This document shows positions 1 through 7,994 of a stretch of DNA of 64,000 nt, piece by piece. Positions within the stretch are counted from its first letter, which is position 1. Every line of letters begins with the position of its first letter. The stretch covers positions 1 to 64,000 of the forward strand of contig JAHDEJ010000029.1 in assembly GCA_020628865.1 (NCBI GenBank), given 5' to 3'. The position numbers were made by a program, and so were the translations under genes. Source of the stretch: Acidimicrobiales bacterium. GTDB taxonomy: Bacteria; Actinomycetota; Acidimicrobiia; Acidimicrobiales; SHLQ01. The notes under the pieces are model-generated. The model was not told the DNA's origin. It ran no database searches and saw nothing but the letters and a program-made list of their open reading frames with translations.

Positions 1-153
1 TTGGTGGGCGTTGTGGGCCCGATCCTCAGCCCTTTCGGTGAAAGCGAACGCCTCGGTCGAGGTTCCAGCTTTCAACCTGCGAGTTTTATGACCTAAACCG
101 ATCTGTACGCACAGAAAGTTGCATCGGCGGCGCACCTGAGCGACTGTTCCCGT
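1..153. other. Intergenic sequence upstream of the citA-like kinase
   Basis: No convincing gene is visible here. The stretch ends at the GTG start of the histidine kinase and probably holds its promoter. I could not pick a clear -35/-10 pair or a good Shine-Dalgarno sequence. The window begins inside this interval, so the upstream neighbour is unknown. Confidence 0.4.
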
Positions 154-1767
154 GTGAGACCGATCCCTTGGCACCGCCGGCTGGTCACGCAGGCCATGGC
201 CCTGCAGCTGGCAGTCATCGCCGTCGTGCTCCTGATCGTCTCCATTGCGGTTGCCCTCGCCGGACAGAACGCGCTCGAAGAACAGTACGGACTGCGAGCA
301 CAAGCAGTGGCGGAGTCCGTCGCCGAGATCCCCGACGTCCGGGAACTCGTGGCTTCGTCAGTCATCTCGCCCGAGTTGCAGTCAATCGCCGAGGACATTC
401 GCCTTCGGACCGGGGTTTCGTTTGTGGTCATCACCGATGTGGAGGGCATCCGGCACTCCCACCCCAACCCGGATCGCATCGGGAAGCCGGTGTCCACCTC
501 GCCGGCCCTCGCCCTTGCGGGCCTGTCCGACTGGTACGTGGAGACCGGAACGCTGGGCCCATCGGTTCGAGGCAAGGTTCCGATATGGGACGCGACCGGC
601 GAGAACGTGGTTGGGATCGTGTCGGTCGGGGTCCTGACCGGCGAGGTCTCCGAGACGTTACAGGACCGACTTCCCGGCCTGCTTCTTGCCGGTGGTGGCG
701 CCTTTGCTGCCGGATCTGCCGGGGCGTACCTGGGGGCGCGGCGGATCAGGCGACAGACGTTGGGGCACGAGCCGCCGGAGATCGCTGCGTTGTTCGAGCA
801 CCGCGACGGGCTGCTGATGGCCCTTCATGAGGGTGTTTTGGCGCTGGACCGGGACGGCTTCGTGACCTTGGTCAACAGCGAGGCGGAGACACTGCTCGGT
901 CTTCGCTCCGACGGCGTGGGTCAGCGCCTCGACGAACAGGCTGTTCTCCTTCCGCTCGTGGATCTTGCTCAGGCTGGGTCTCCGCAGGTCGATGTGCCCC
1001 TCCAGATCGGAACGCAGACGTTGTTGGTGACGTGTGCGCCGATTGCGATCAGGAACAAGCGTGAGGGCGCCGTCTTCACCTTCAGGGACCGCACGGAACT
1101 TCAGGGACTCGTGAGCGAACTTGAATCGGCTCAGGGATTGATCGACGCGCTGCGGGCCCAGGCCCATGAGCATTCGAACAATCTGCACACCGTGTCAGGG
1201 CTCATCGAGCTCGGCCGACATGACGAGATCCTGTCGCTCGTCAGTGACCACTCCGAGGCGCAGCGTGAACTCGCGGATTTGTACGACCACCGGGGCGGCG
1301 AAGACTCGCTGATGGTCGCCTCGCTGCTTGCGAAGGCCGCAGTTGCCGGCGAACGGGACGTCCGTCTACGAACGCACCTTGGCGAGCTTCCGCAGTTCGA
1401 GGTCAGGTTCTCGCGAGACCTCGTCACCGTCGTTGGCAATCTGGTCGACAACGCCGTGGATCATCTCATCGATGCCCGGGTCGCTGGCGGCGAGGTCGAG
1501 ATCGCGATCTGGCAGGACGAGGGCTCCATCCGTATCGACGTTTCCGACTCTGGCGAAGGCATCTCCGCAGACGTGCTCGATTCGATCTTCGATCCGGGCT
1601 ACACGACGAAGGATCAGCGCAGTCACGATGGCCTCGGCCTGGCGCTGGTCGCCGAGGTCGTCCAGGGATACGGCGGTTCGATCACGGTTGATTCGGAGCT
1701 CGGTTCAGGAACCCTGTTCTCCGTAAGCCTCCCGATACGCACCCACGAGGAGCTCGTACATGCTTGA
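154..1767 (+). CDS. CitA/DcuS-family sensor histidine kinase
   Basis: Membrane sensor kinase, 537 aa, of the family that senses citrate or C4-dicarboxylates and phosphorylates the regulator encoded next. TM helix ~14-36, extracytoplasmic Cache/PAS-like sensor ~40-165, TM2 ~173-196 and cytoplasmic PAS ~215-315 are seen. The H-box around His338 (AHEHSNNLH) has the CitA-type pattern. N-box NLVDNAVDH (~429-437) and G-box DSGEGI (~465-470) show an intact ATPase. The GTG start has a poor Shine-Dalgarno, so a later start is possible. The stop overlaps the regulator start by 8 bp. Convergence with a tricarboxylate transport operon suggests it senses that transporter's substrate; the ligand is not shown. 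Confidence 0.88.
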   Translation: MRPIPWHRRLVTQAMALQLAVIAVVLLIVSIAVALAGQNALEEQYGLRAQAVAESVAEIPDVRELVASSVISPELQSIAEDIRLRTGVSFVVITDVEGIRHSHPNPDRIGKPVSTSPALALAGLSDWYVETGTLGPSVRGKVPIWDATGENVVGIVSVGVLTGEVSETLQDRLPGLLLAGGGAFAAGSAGAYLGARRIRRQTLGHEPPEIAALFEHRDGLLMALHEGVLALDRDGFVTLVNSEAETLLGLRSDGVGQRLDEQAVLLPLVDLAQAGSPQVDVPLQIGTQTLLVTCAPIAIRNKREGAVFTFRDRTELQGLVSELESAQGLIDALRAQAHEHSNNLHTVSGLIELGRHDEILSLVSDHSEAQRELADLYDHRGGEDSLMVASLLAKAAVAGERDVRLRTHLGELPQFEVRFSRDLVTVVGNLVDNAVDHLIDARVAGGEVEIAIWQDEGSIRIDVSDSGEGISADVLDSIFDPGYTTKDQRSHDGLGLALVAEVVQGYGGSITVDSELGSGTLFSVSLPIRTHEELVHA

Positions 1768-2431
1768 TCCGATCACGGTGCTGGTTGTGGAGGACGACTT
1801 TCGGGTCGCTGACATCCACAAGGGCTTCGTCGAAGAAGCAGGTGGGTTCGAGGTCATCGGTACGGCCCAGTCAGGCGCGTCTGCCCTGGAACTGAACGAA
1901 CAGTTGAAGCCGCAACTGGTTCTGCTCGACATCTACCTTCCCGACGGGCTCGGTACCGACGTGTTGAAAGGACTTCGAGCCGGACGGACGGTCGACTGCT
2001 TTGTGCTCACCGCAGCGCGCGACGTCCGAACGGTGAAGCAGTGCCTCGACCTTGGTGCACTTCACTATCTGATCAAGCCGTTCACCCGCGACGAACTGAT
2101 CGAACGGCTTCTCGAATATCGTCGGTGGCGCTTGGCCCTGAACGCCGACGATGAGCTCAGCCAGCCGCAGGTTGACCACATCTTCCATGGCGTTGGTCGG
2201 CCCACCGCCTCGCTGCCGAAGGGGCTCTCCGTGGAAACGATGGAACTCGTGATCGGAGCGCTGATCGACTCGGACGATGCGTTGGCCGCTGAAGATGTGT
2301 CGCAGCTGACTGGCATCAGTCGGGTCAGCGTGCGCCGGTACCTTCGGCATCTGGCCGATACCGGTGATGCGGTGATCCTGCAGGACTACGGAACCCCGGG
2401 CAGACCTCGCCATCGCTTTCGTCTGGTCTGA
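1760..2431 (+). CDS. CitB/DcuR-family response regulator
   Basis: DNA-binding response regulator, 223 aa, partner of the kinase just upstream (8-bp overlap, surely co-transcribed). The receiver domain (~5-120) has the acidic pair EDD near residue 11, phospho-acceptor Asp57 (LLDIYLPDG) and Lys106 (LIKPF). The C-terminal helix-turn-helix (~165-215, GISRVSVRRYLRHL) is the CitB/DcuR type. It likely activates the tctCBA operon, whose last gene ends 3 bp away on the other strand. A direct target site is not proven; the inverted repeat at 6632-6651 is one candidate. Confidence 0.88.
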   Translation: MLDPITVLVVEDDFRVADIHKGFVEEAGGFEVIGTAQSGASALELNEQLKPQLVLLDIYLPDGLGTDVLKGLRAGRTVDCFVLTAARDVRTVKQCLDLGALHYLIKPFTRDELIERLLEYRRWRLALNADDELSQPQVDHIFHGVGRPTASLPKGLSVETMELVIGALIDSDDALAAEDVSQLTGISRVSVRRYLRHLADTGDAVILQDYGTPGRPRHRFRLV

Positions 2432-2434
2432 GGG

Positions 2435-3967
2435 TCAGACTTCGGCGCCGGCGTCGGCGAACTCTTCGTTGATGTTCGTTCCCCGGATCCGGCTGAGAAT
2501 CTGCGGAAGGAACAGCACAGCGACAGCCATCAACAGCAGGAGGATGTTCAACCAGCCGTCCACAAAGGTTGCGTACTCACCACGACTCGCAACGAGGGAT
2601 CGTCGAAAGTTCTGTTCGAGGTCATCGCCGAGAATGAGCCCCATGAGGATGGGTGCGAGTGGCACCTCGAGTTTGCGGAACAGGTAGCCGACGACACCGA
2701 AGATCGTCATGATCGTGATGTCGAGGCCACTGTTGTTGACCGAGTACACCCCGATGTAGGAGATCACAAGGATCATCGGCATCAAGAACCACGGGGGAAT
2801 CTCGAGAATCTTGACGAACAGCTTCACGAGCGGGAAGTTCAGCAGCAGCAGGACGAGGTTGCCGATGTACATCGACGCGATCAGCGTCCAGATCAGCTCG
2901 GGCGTCTCCGCGAAGACGTTGCCGGATCCGGGCCGGATACCCATCGAGATGAGGATGCCCAGCATGACCGCTGTTGTGCCTGAGCCCGGGATGCCGAGGG
3001 TGAGGAGCGGAACGAGTGAGCCGCCGGCCGCAGCATTGTTCGCCGACTCCGGTGCGGCGACGCCACGGATGTCTCCGTCGCCGAAGGTCCCGTCCGTGTC
3101 GGAGATCCGCTTCTCCAGTCCATAGGACATGAAGCCGGCGACGGAGGCTCCTGTTCCTGGAAGCAGTCCCACGAAGAAGCCGATCACGCTGCCCCGGATG
3201 ATTGCGCCGAGCGAAAACGTGAATTCTTTGAACGTCACCCAGATGCGCTCAGCCTTCTGGAAGACGACCGTCTCGCCGTGAACGGTGTCTTCCAGCAGCG
3301 TGAGCACCTCGCTCACGGCGAAGAGGCCGATCGCGATGATGACGAAGTCCATGCCTTCTTGGAGTTTCAATTCTCCGAAGGTGTACCGGACGACGCCCGT
3401 CTGCAGGTCGGTGCCGACGGTGGAGAGGATCACTCCGAAGGTGACGGCGAGCAGGCCCTTGAAGATGTTCTTTCCAGCCAGGCTCGAGACGGTGGCGAAG
3501 GCGAGGATCACCACCATGAACTTCTCGGGGGATTGGAATTTGGTGGTGACCTCGGAGAGCGGCGGTCCGAAGAGCATCAGCCCGAGTACCGACGCCGTGC
3601 CGGCGATGAACGATCCGATCGCGGAAATGGCGAGCGCTTGTCCGGCCCGCCCCTGTCTGGCCATCTGATAGCCGTCGAGGGTGGTCACGACCGACGACGC
3701 TTCACCGGGCACATTGAGCAGAATGCTCGTGGTGGATCCACCGTATTGGCTGCCGTAGTAGACGCTCGCCAGAAGGATGAGCGTTGCGGCGTCGTCGAGG
3801 CCGAGCGTGAGGGTGATTGGGAAGAGAATGGCGACGCCCGTGATTGGGCCGATGCCCGGCAGCACGCCGATCAGCGTCCCGAGCAGGCAGCCGGCGAGCG
3901 CCAGTGCCAGGTTCTCTGGCGTGAGCGCCGCCTGGAATCCGTCGAGAATGTTGAATGCGAGGAGCAA
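2435..3967 (-). CDS. tctA: Tripartite tricarboxylate transporter, large membrane subunit TctA
   Basis: Large permease of a TTT-family secondary transporter for di- or tricarboxylates driven by an ion gradient, working with TctB and the TctC receptor. The 510-aa protein is about the family length, with ~11-12 hydrophobic segments. Family hallmarks are the N-terminal GIGPITG and YGSQYGGSTTSILLNVPGE motifs (~40-90) and the internally repeated GIPGSGTTA near residue 325. It starts with TTG only 1 nt after the tctB stop, so translation is probably coupled. Third and last gene of the tctC-tctB-tctA operon. No terminator is evident between its stop and the convergent regulator stop (3-bp gap). Confidence 0.93.
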   Translation of the reverse strand: MLLAFNILDGFQAALTPENLALALAGCLLGTLIGVLPGIGPITGVAILFPITLTLGLDDAATLILLASVYYGSQYGGSTTSILLNVPGEASSVVTTLDGYQMARQGRAGQALAISAIGSFIAGTASVLGLMLFGPPLSEVTTKFQSPEKFMVVILAFATVSSLAGKNIFKGLLAVTFGVILSTVGTDLQTGVVRYTFGELKLQEGMDFVIIAIGLFAVSEVLTLLEDTVHGETVVFQKAERIWVTFKEFTFSLGAIIRGSVIGFFVGLLPGTGASVAGFMSYGLEKRISDTDGTFGDGDIRGVAAPESANNAAAGGSLVPLLTLGIPGSGTTAVMLGILISMGIRPGSGNVFAETPELIWTLIASMYIGNLVLLLLNFPLVKLFVKILEIPPWFLMPMILVISYIGVYSVNNSGLDITIMTIFGVVGYLFRKLEVPLAPILMGLILGDDLEQNFRRSLVASRGEYATFVDGWLNILLLLMAVAVLFLPQILSRIRGTNINEEFADAGAEV

Positions 3968-3968
3968 C

Positions 3969-4490
3969 TCAGAAACCTCCCCACCAGCCGGCGGGAAGCC
4001 GGAGTTCGAGCCAGTTGTTGAAGACGAACGCGAGCAACGTCGGGAACAGGACGCTCAGCGGCACGAGCTTCTTCGGCGGTGCTCGAAAGAGCAGGCCGAT
4101 CACCGCCATCATCACTGCGCTGGCAGCGATGAATCCGATTGGTTCCATCACCCGTCCGTAGATGTACGAGCTGATGACGACCAAACCGATCTGCCACGAC
4201 GCCTGTCTGGTCGGCCATCGTGGTGGCCCGTCTGGTTTGAGAATCAGGTAGAGGGCGAGGAGTCCGAAGAGCACGCCCACGCCGGTCGGCATGGTCTTCG
4301 GGCCCACCGGGCCGGTTGCGAAGGCTGTGCCGTCGAACGTGCGGGCCTCGGCCGTGTACCAGGCTGCGATTGCGAGACAAACGAGCCCGAGCACCCGGTC
4401 ACTCCATCCGGCGGCACCGGAGGGGGTGCCGTCGGAGGAGTGACCGTTGTCAGGAGTTGTCGATGGGGTTGTCGACGTTTCGTCAGACAT
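3969..4490 (-). CDS. tctB: Tripartite tricarboxylate transporter, small membrane subunit TctB
   Basis: Small permease subunit of the TTT transporter, 173 aa, with four predicted membrane helices (~32-50, 68-85, 102-135, 142-160) after a hydrophilic Thr/Pro-rich N-terminus. Sequence conservation in this family is low, so the call rests on size, helix pattern and its place between tctC and tctA. ATG at 4490 is preferred: the longer reading frame upstream is Arg/Pro-rich and overlaps the tctC coding end. The gap to tctC is 23 bp. Confidence 0.85.
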   Translation of the reverse strand: MSDETSTTPSTTPDNGHSSDGTPSGAAGWSDRVLGLVCLAIAAWYTAEARTFDGTAFATGPVGPKTMPTGVGVLFGLLALYLILKPDGPPRWPTRQASWQIGLVVISSYIYGRVMEPIGFIAASAVMMAVIGLLFRAPPKKLVPLSVLFPTLLAFVFNNWLELRLPAGWWGGF

Positions 4491-4513
4491 GGTGCTTGGT
4501 CTCGGGTTCTGTG

Positions 4514-6499
4514 TTACTCGGCGACGAGGCCGAATGGTTCGGAGAGGTTGCGGAAGTCGGTGACGGCTTGGAGTGCGAAGGCTTGGAAGTCGTCTCCGAG
4601 GAGGCGGAGTGGGCTGAGTCCGTTTTCTTCGCGGGCTGCGGCCCACTCGTCGGAGGCTTCGACTTGGCCGAGTGCGTCGACCCAGTAGTCGTAGGCTTCG
4701 TCGGACATTCCGCCGGGGGCGAGCAGGCCGCGCCAGATCGGGAAGATCGTTTCGTAGCCGAGTTCGACGGTGGTTGGGATGTCGTCCATTCCGGGGACTC
4801 GGTCGTCTGCCATGACGGTGAGGATTCGGAGGTTGTCGTTGCCGATGGTTTCGGAGACGTCGAGGGTTGCGACCTGGATCTCTCCGCCGAGGAGCGCGTT
4901 TTGGGCTTCTCCGCCGCCGTCGTAGGCGACCCAGGGGATTGATGATGGGTCGATGCCGAGTTCTTGGCTGAGGAGCAGGACTTTGAAGTGGTCTTGGCCG
5001 CCGACGGGGGAGCCTCCGCCGAACACGACGGAGGTCGGGTCGGCTTGGACGGCTGCGATGAGGTCGTCGAAGGTTTCGTATTCGCTGTCGTTGGTGACGG
5101 CGACGACTCCGAAGTCGGCGCCGATTGCTCCGATCCAGCGGAATTGGTCGGCTTCGAGACCGGTGTATTGGTTTTGTCCGAATCGGATTGCGGTTGCCGG
5201 CGATGCTGCGATGAGGAGGTCGCTGTTGTCGCTTCGGTTGGCGGCGATGTCGGAGAATGCGACGCCGCCGCCGCCTCCGGGTTGGTTGGTGATGACGATG
5301 TTCGAGGAGAGGCCGAGGTCTTCGATGAGTTGGCCGATCGAGCGGCAGGTGAAGTCCCAGCCGCCGCCGGCATCAGCTGGCGCCACACACTCGGGCGAAC
5401 CAGGCACGTACGCCGACGCAGTATCGGCTTCAGCGCCGTCCGATCCGGCGACGAGGCCGAATGGTTCGGAGAGGTTGCGGAAGTCGGTGACGGCTTGGAG
5501 TGCGAAGGCTTGGAAGTCGTCTCCGAGGAGGCGGAGTGGGCTGAGTCCGTTTTCTTCGCGGGCTGCGGCCCACTCGTCGGAGGCTTCGACTTGGCCGAGT
5601 GCGTCGACCCAGTAGTCGTAGGCTTCGTCGGACATTCCGCCGGGGGCGAGCAGGCCGCGCCAGATCGGGAAGATCGTTTCGTAGCCGAGTTCGACGGTGG
5701 TTGGGATGTCGTCCATTCCGGGGACTCGGTCGTCTGCCATGACGGTGAGGATTCGGAGGTTGTCGTTGCCGATGGTTTCGGAGACGTCGAGGGTTGCGAC
5801 CTGGATCTCTCCGCCGAGGAGCGCGTTTTGGGCTTCTCCGCCGCCGTCGTAGGCGACCCAGGGGATTGATGATGGGTCGATGCCGAGTTCTTGGCTGAGG
5901 AGCAGGACTTTGAAGTGGTCTTGGCCGCCGACGGGGGAGCCTCCGCCGAACACGACGGAGGTCGGGTCGGCTTGGACGGCTGCGATGAGGTCGTCGAAGG
6001 TTTCGTATTCGCTGTCGTTGGTGACGGCGACGACTCCGAAGTCGGCGCCGATTGCTCCGATCCAGCGGAATTGGTCGGCTTCGAGACCGGTGTATTGGTT
6101 TTGTCCGAATCGGATTGCGGTTGCCGGCGATGCTGCGATGAGGAGGTCGCTGTTGTCGCTTCGGTTGGCGGCGATGTCGGAGAATGCGACGCCGCCGCCG
6201 CCTCCGGGTTGGTTGGTGATGACGATGTTCGAGGAGAGGCCGAGGTCTTCGATGAGTTGGCCGATCGAGCGGCAGGTGAAGTCCCAACCGCCGCCGGCAT
6301 CAGCTGGCGCCACACACTCGGGCGAACCAGGCACGTACGGTCCCTCGACGTCGGCCGCATCGTTGTCATCTGCGGAGTCATCGGACGCTGCAACGTCGCC
6401 GCCATCGGCGACAGCGCTCTCGTCGTCGCTTCCGCACGCAGTGGCGACAAGGCCGAAGGCCAACAACACGGCGAGCAGTCGGAGCCAGATTCGTTTCAT
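4514..6499 (-). CDS. tctC: Tandem-duplicated TctC-type substrate-binding lipoprotein
   Basis: Secreted receptor of the TTT transporter (Bug/TctC family), which captures a carboxylate for TctAB. Residues 1-21 are a lipoprotein signal ending at the Cys of VATAC, followed by an acidic linker to ~54. Then come two copies of a ~298-residue receptor domain, each beginning YVPGSPECVAP and ending SEPFGLVA, joined by a 12-residue acidic linker (GSDGAEADTASA). A normal family member has one domain (~320 aa); this one has 661 aa. The two copies are identical in protein and differ at one synonymous base in 894 bp. First gene of tctCBA. Either the protein is a genuine two-headed receptor or the repeat is an assembly error. 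Confidence 0.9.
   Translation of the reverse strand: MKRIWLRLLAVLLAFGLVATACGSDDESAVADGGDVAASDDSADDNDAADVEGPYVPGSPECVAPADAGGGWDFTCRSIGQLIEDLGLSSNIVITNQPGGGGGVAFSDIAANRSDNSDLLIAASPATAIRFGQNQYTGLEADQFRWIGAIGADFGVVAVTNDSEYETFDDLIAAVQADPTSVVFGGGSPVGGQDHFKVLLLSQELGIDPSSIPWVAYDGGGEAQNALLGGEIQVATLDVSETIGNDNLRILTVMADDRVPGMDDIPTTVELGYETIFPIWRGLLAPGGMSDEAYDYWVDALGQVEASDEWAAAREENGLSPLRLLGDDFQAFALQAVTDFRNLSEPFGLVAGSDGAEADTASAYVPGSPECVAPADAGGGWDFTCRSIGQLIEDLGLSSNIVITNQPGGGGGVAFSDIAANRSDNSDLLIAASPATAIRFGQNQYTGLEADQFRWIGAIGADFGVVAVTNDSEYETFDDLIAAVQADPTSVVFGGGSPVGGQDHFKVLLLSQELGIDPSSIPWVAYDGGGEAQNALLGGEIQVATLDVSETIGNDNLRILTVMADDRVPGMDDIPTTVELGYETIFPIWRGLLAPGGMSDEAYDYWVDALGQVEASDEWAAAREENGLSPLRLLGDDFQAFALQAVTDFRNLSEPFGLVAE
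4519..5412 (-). repeat. Direct repeat copy encoding the second TctC domain
   Basis: An 894-bp stretch repeated at 5446-6339 with a period of 927 bp (309 codons, in frame). By eye the only difference is 5360 g versus 6287 a, which changes a Gly codon synonymously. This copy encodes the C-terminal receptor domain. Confidence 0.95.
5446..6339 (-). repeat. Direct repeat copy encoding the first TctC domain
   Basis: Partner of the repeat at 4519-5412. The 33-bp spacer between copies (5413-5445) encodes an acidic linker and has no evident counterpart upstream of this copy, so simple slippage of one unit does not fully explain the structure. Confidence 0.95.
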
Positions 6500-6820
6500 T
6501 TCCCCTCCCAGGGTTCACGGGAGCGGACAAGCTCCACGTGACCATGGACACAACCAAGAGACGGGGAAAGGCTCAACGATGCGGAACTAAGCCGCGAAAG
6601 AACCGTAAGGCGGAGTATTGGTCGTATTGCTCCATTGGCTTGGCCAAATGGAATGATCGTCGCCGTCGCGGGCCTCATCGGCCAACACTCGGAGTCATAC
6701 TCGACGGAAACTCGAAGAGTTCGCGTGGGCTTGGTGGAACAGCTTTCGAAATCGCAGAACGCTCCGCCCTACGATGTTTCGGCGCAGCCGAAACTCGGTG
6801 AGCGAGCGGAGCGAACGACG
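6500..6820. other. Intergenic region upstream of the tctCBA operon
   Basis: 320 bp with no convincing gene. It lies between the tctC start and the 3' end of tRNA-Val and should hold the tct promoter. It is less GC-rich than its surroundings. The one clear structure is the inverted repeat at 6632-6651. Confidence 0.6.
6632..6651. promoter_or_regulatory. Inverted repeat, possible operator of tctCBA
   Basis: CCATTGGC-ttg-GCCAAATGG is an imperfect 8/9-bp inverted repeat about 135 bp upstream of the tctC start. It is a plausible binding site for the CitB-like regulator, but nothing in the sequence links the two beyond position. Confidence 0.3.
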
Positions 6821-6894
6821 TGGGCGTTGAGGGACTCGAACCCCCGACCCTCTCGGTGTAAACGAGATGCTCTAGCCAACTGAGCTAAACGCCC
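6821..6894 (-). tRNA. tRNA-Val (anticodon UAC)
   Basis: A full cloverleaf is visible on the minus strand: acceptor GGGCGTT pairs with AACGCCC plus discriminator A; the D arm has GCTCAGTTGGCTAGAGC; the anticodon stem TCTCG/CGAGA encloses the loop TTTACAC with anticodon TAC; the T arm has GGTTCGAGTCC. It is 74 nt, without an encoded CCA directly after the discriminator. It reads GUA and probably other Val codons. Confidence 0.96.
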
Positions 6895-6925
6895 GGGACC
6901 ATGAGGCTATCGGGTTGGTCCAGGT

Positions 6926-7459
6926 TCAGTCGGTGACCGGACGCACATCGCCCGGCATAGCGCCCGTGACGATCACCGACGTGCCTTCGCGTGTGGCGTC
7001 GCTGCGCAGGAAGAGCTCGCCCGACATGTCCGGGATGGTCTCGGGAAGGTCGTCGGGATGGAACCATCCGAGCTCCAGGATCTCGGAGGCCTGCGCTTGC
7101 AGATCGTCCGGGTCGGCGTCGGGGGCCGGAGCAGCCTCGTAGATGAAATTGACCCGCTGCATCGTCGTCTCGACCAGGACGAGGGGCTCGCTGGTCAGCA
7201 CGATGCGTAGCCCGGTCTCCTCGAGCGCCTCGCGAACCACGCAGTCGGCCGGAGATTCGCCGGCGTCCATCAGGCCGCCCGGCATGCCCCACCGCCAGCG
7301 GTAGGCCGCTTTCACGAGCAGGAGTCGTCCGTCCTCGCGCTCGATGCGGGCCTGCGCCCCCATCGTGTAGCTCGGCGACACGGTCCGCACCGCACGCTGG
7401 CGCAGCGATTCCGGCATGGCGCGGAACAATCGCATGACAGGGCGGGGGAGTGCGGTCAC
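6926..7459 (-). CDS. NUDIX hydrolase
   Basis: Hydrolase for nucleoside diphosphates linked to another moiety; the substrate cannot be read from sequence. The 177-aa protein carries a complete Nudix box (~60-83) with GGLMDAGES, then REALEETG: the Gly, Glu, REVxEE-type helix and following Gly are all present, so Mg-dependent catalysis is expected. The approach GMPGGLMD is typical. It stands alone between tRNA-Val and a W-rich membrane protein, and its neighbours say nothing about its role. Confidence 0.87.
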   Translation of the reverse strand: MTALPRPVMRLFRAMPESLRQRAVRTVSPSYTMGAQARIEREDGRLLLVKAAYRWRWGMPGGLMDAGESPADCVVREALEETGLRIVLTSEPLVLVETTMQRVNFIYEAAPAPDADPDDLQAQASEILELGWFHPDDLPETIPDMSGELFLRSDATREGTSVIVTGAMPGDVRPVTD

Positions 7460-7501
7460 ACTCCCAATGGTACGGACGCCACAGCGCCGTGCCGTGGAGG
7501 G

Positions 7502-7963
7502 TCAGAAGAGTCCGAGCAGAACCGTCACACCGGCGCCGAACATGGCGGCGGTGATCGCAGCACCAAGGGCGGCGAACAGCGCCCGCTTGAGCGTCACCCC
7601 CGACGGAGGTTCTTCGATCGGTTCGAGCTTCGAATAGGCGGCGTAGCTGAGGCTCGACGCCGTGCGGTGGGTTCGCTGAGGAGATGCAGGAGCCGTCGGT
7701 TCCGGTGCGACAGCGGCCGCCGCGTCGGCAACCTCAGGCTCGGCTTCGTCCGCGGGTTCCGGGACGACGGTCAGCGCGGCTGGGGGAGCATCGTCCGGCG
7801 CATGCCAACGGCCTTCGGCATCGCGCACCCAGTCGGGCAGGGGAGGAGTGGATTCTGGCCAGATCTCTGGTGGATTCCAGTTGCCCTCCGGGTCCATCCA
7901 CCAACCGGGACCGCGGCGCAGAGCGTTTGCCATGTTGAGTTCCCGCTCTTCGACGTCGGTCAT
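7502..7963 (-). CDS. Tryptophan-rich-repeat protein with C-terminal membrane anchor
   Basis: Function unknown; 153 aa. The N-terminus has two short W-rich units, RGPGWWMDPEGNWNPPE (~17-33) and PDWVRDAEGRWHAP (~42-56), resembling the DUF2510-type PGWWxDPxG motif of actinobacterial membrane proteins. A Pro/Ala/Glu-rich spacer and a single C-terminal membrane helix (~128-151) follow, so the W-rich part should face the cytoplasm or be tail-anchored. ATG at 7963 is chosen because the motif block follows at once; ATG at 7933 is an alternative. Confidence 0.7.
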   Translation of the reverse strand: MTDVEERELNMANALRRGPGWWMDPEGNWNPPEIWPESTPPLPDWVRDAEGRWHAPDDAPPAALTVVPEPADEAEPEVADAAAAVAPEPTAPASPQRTHRTASSLSYAAYSKLEPIEEPPSGVTLKRALFAALGAAITAAMFGAGVTVLLGLF

Positions 7964-7994
7964 CCCCGGAACGCTATCGCACGTGATTGGGGGA

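Noticed and set aside
4953-6590. Long open frames on the plus strand opposite tctC, present in both repeat copies
   Set aside because: They have identical repeats only because the DNA is duplicated, contain Arg/Ser- or Gly/Asp/Val-rich nonsense composition, and lie antisense to a well-supported gene.
6821-6900. tRNA-Val as an attachment site for an integrated element
   Set aside because: No integrase, no repeated tRNA 3' end nearby and no change in gene style on either side.
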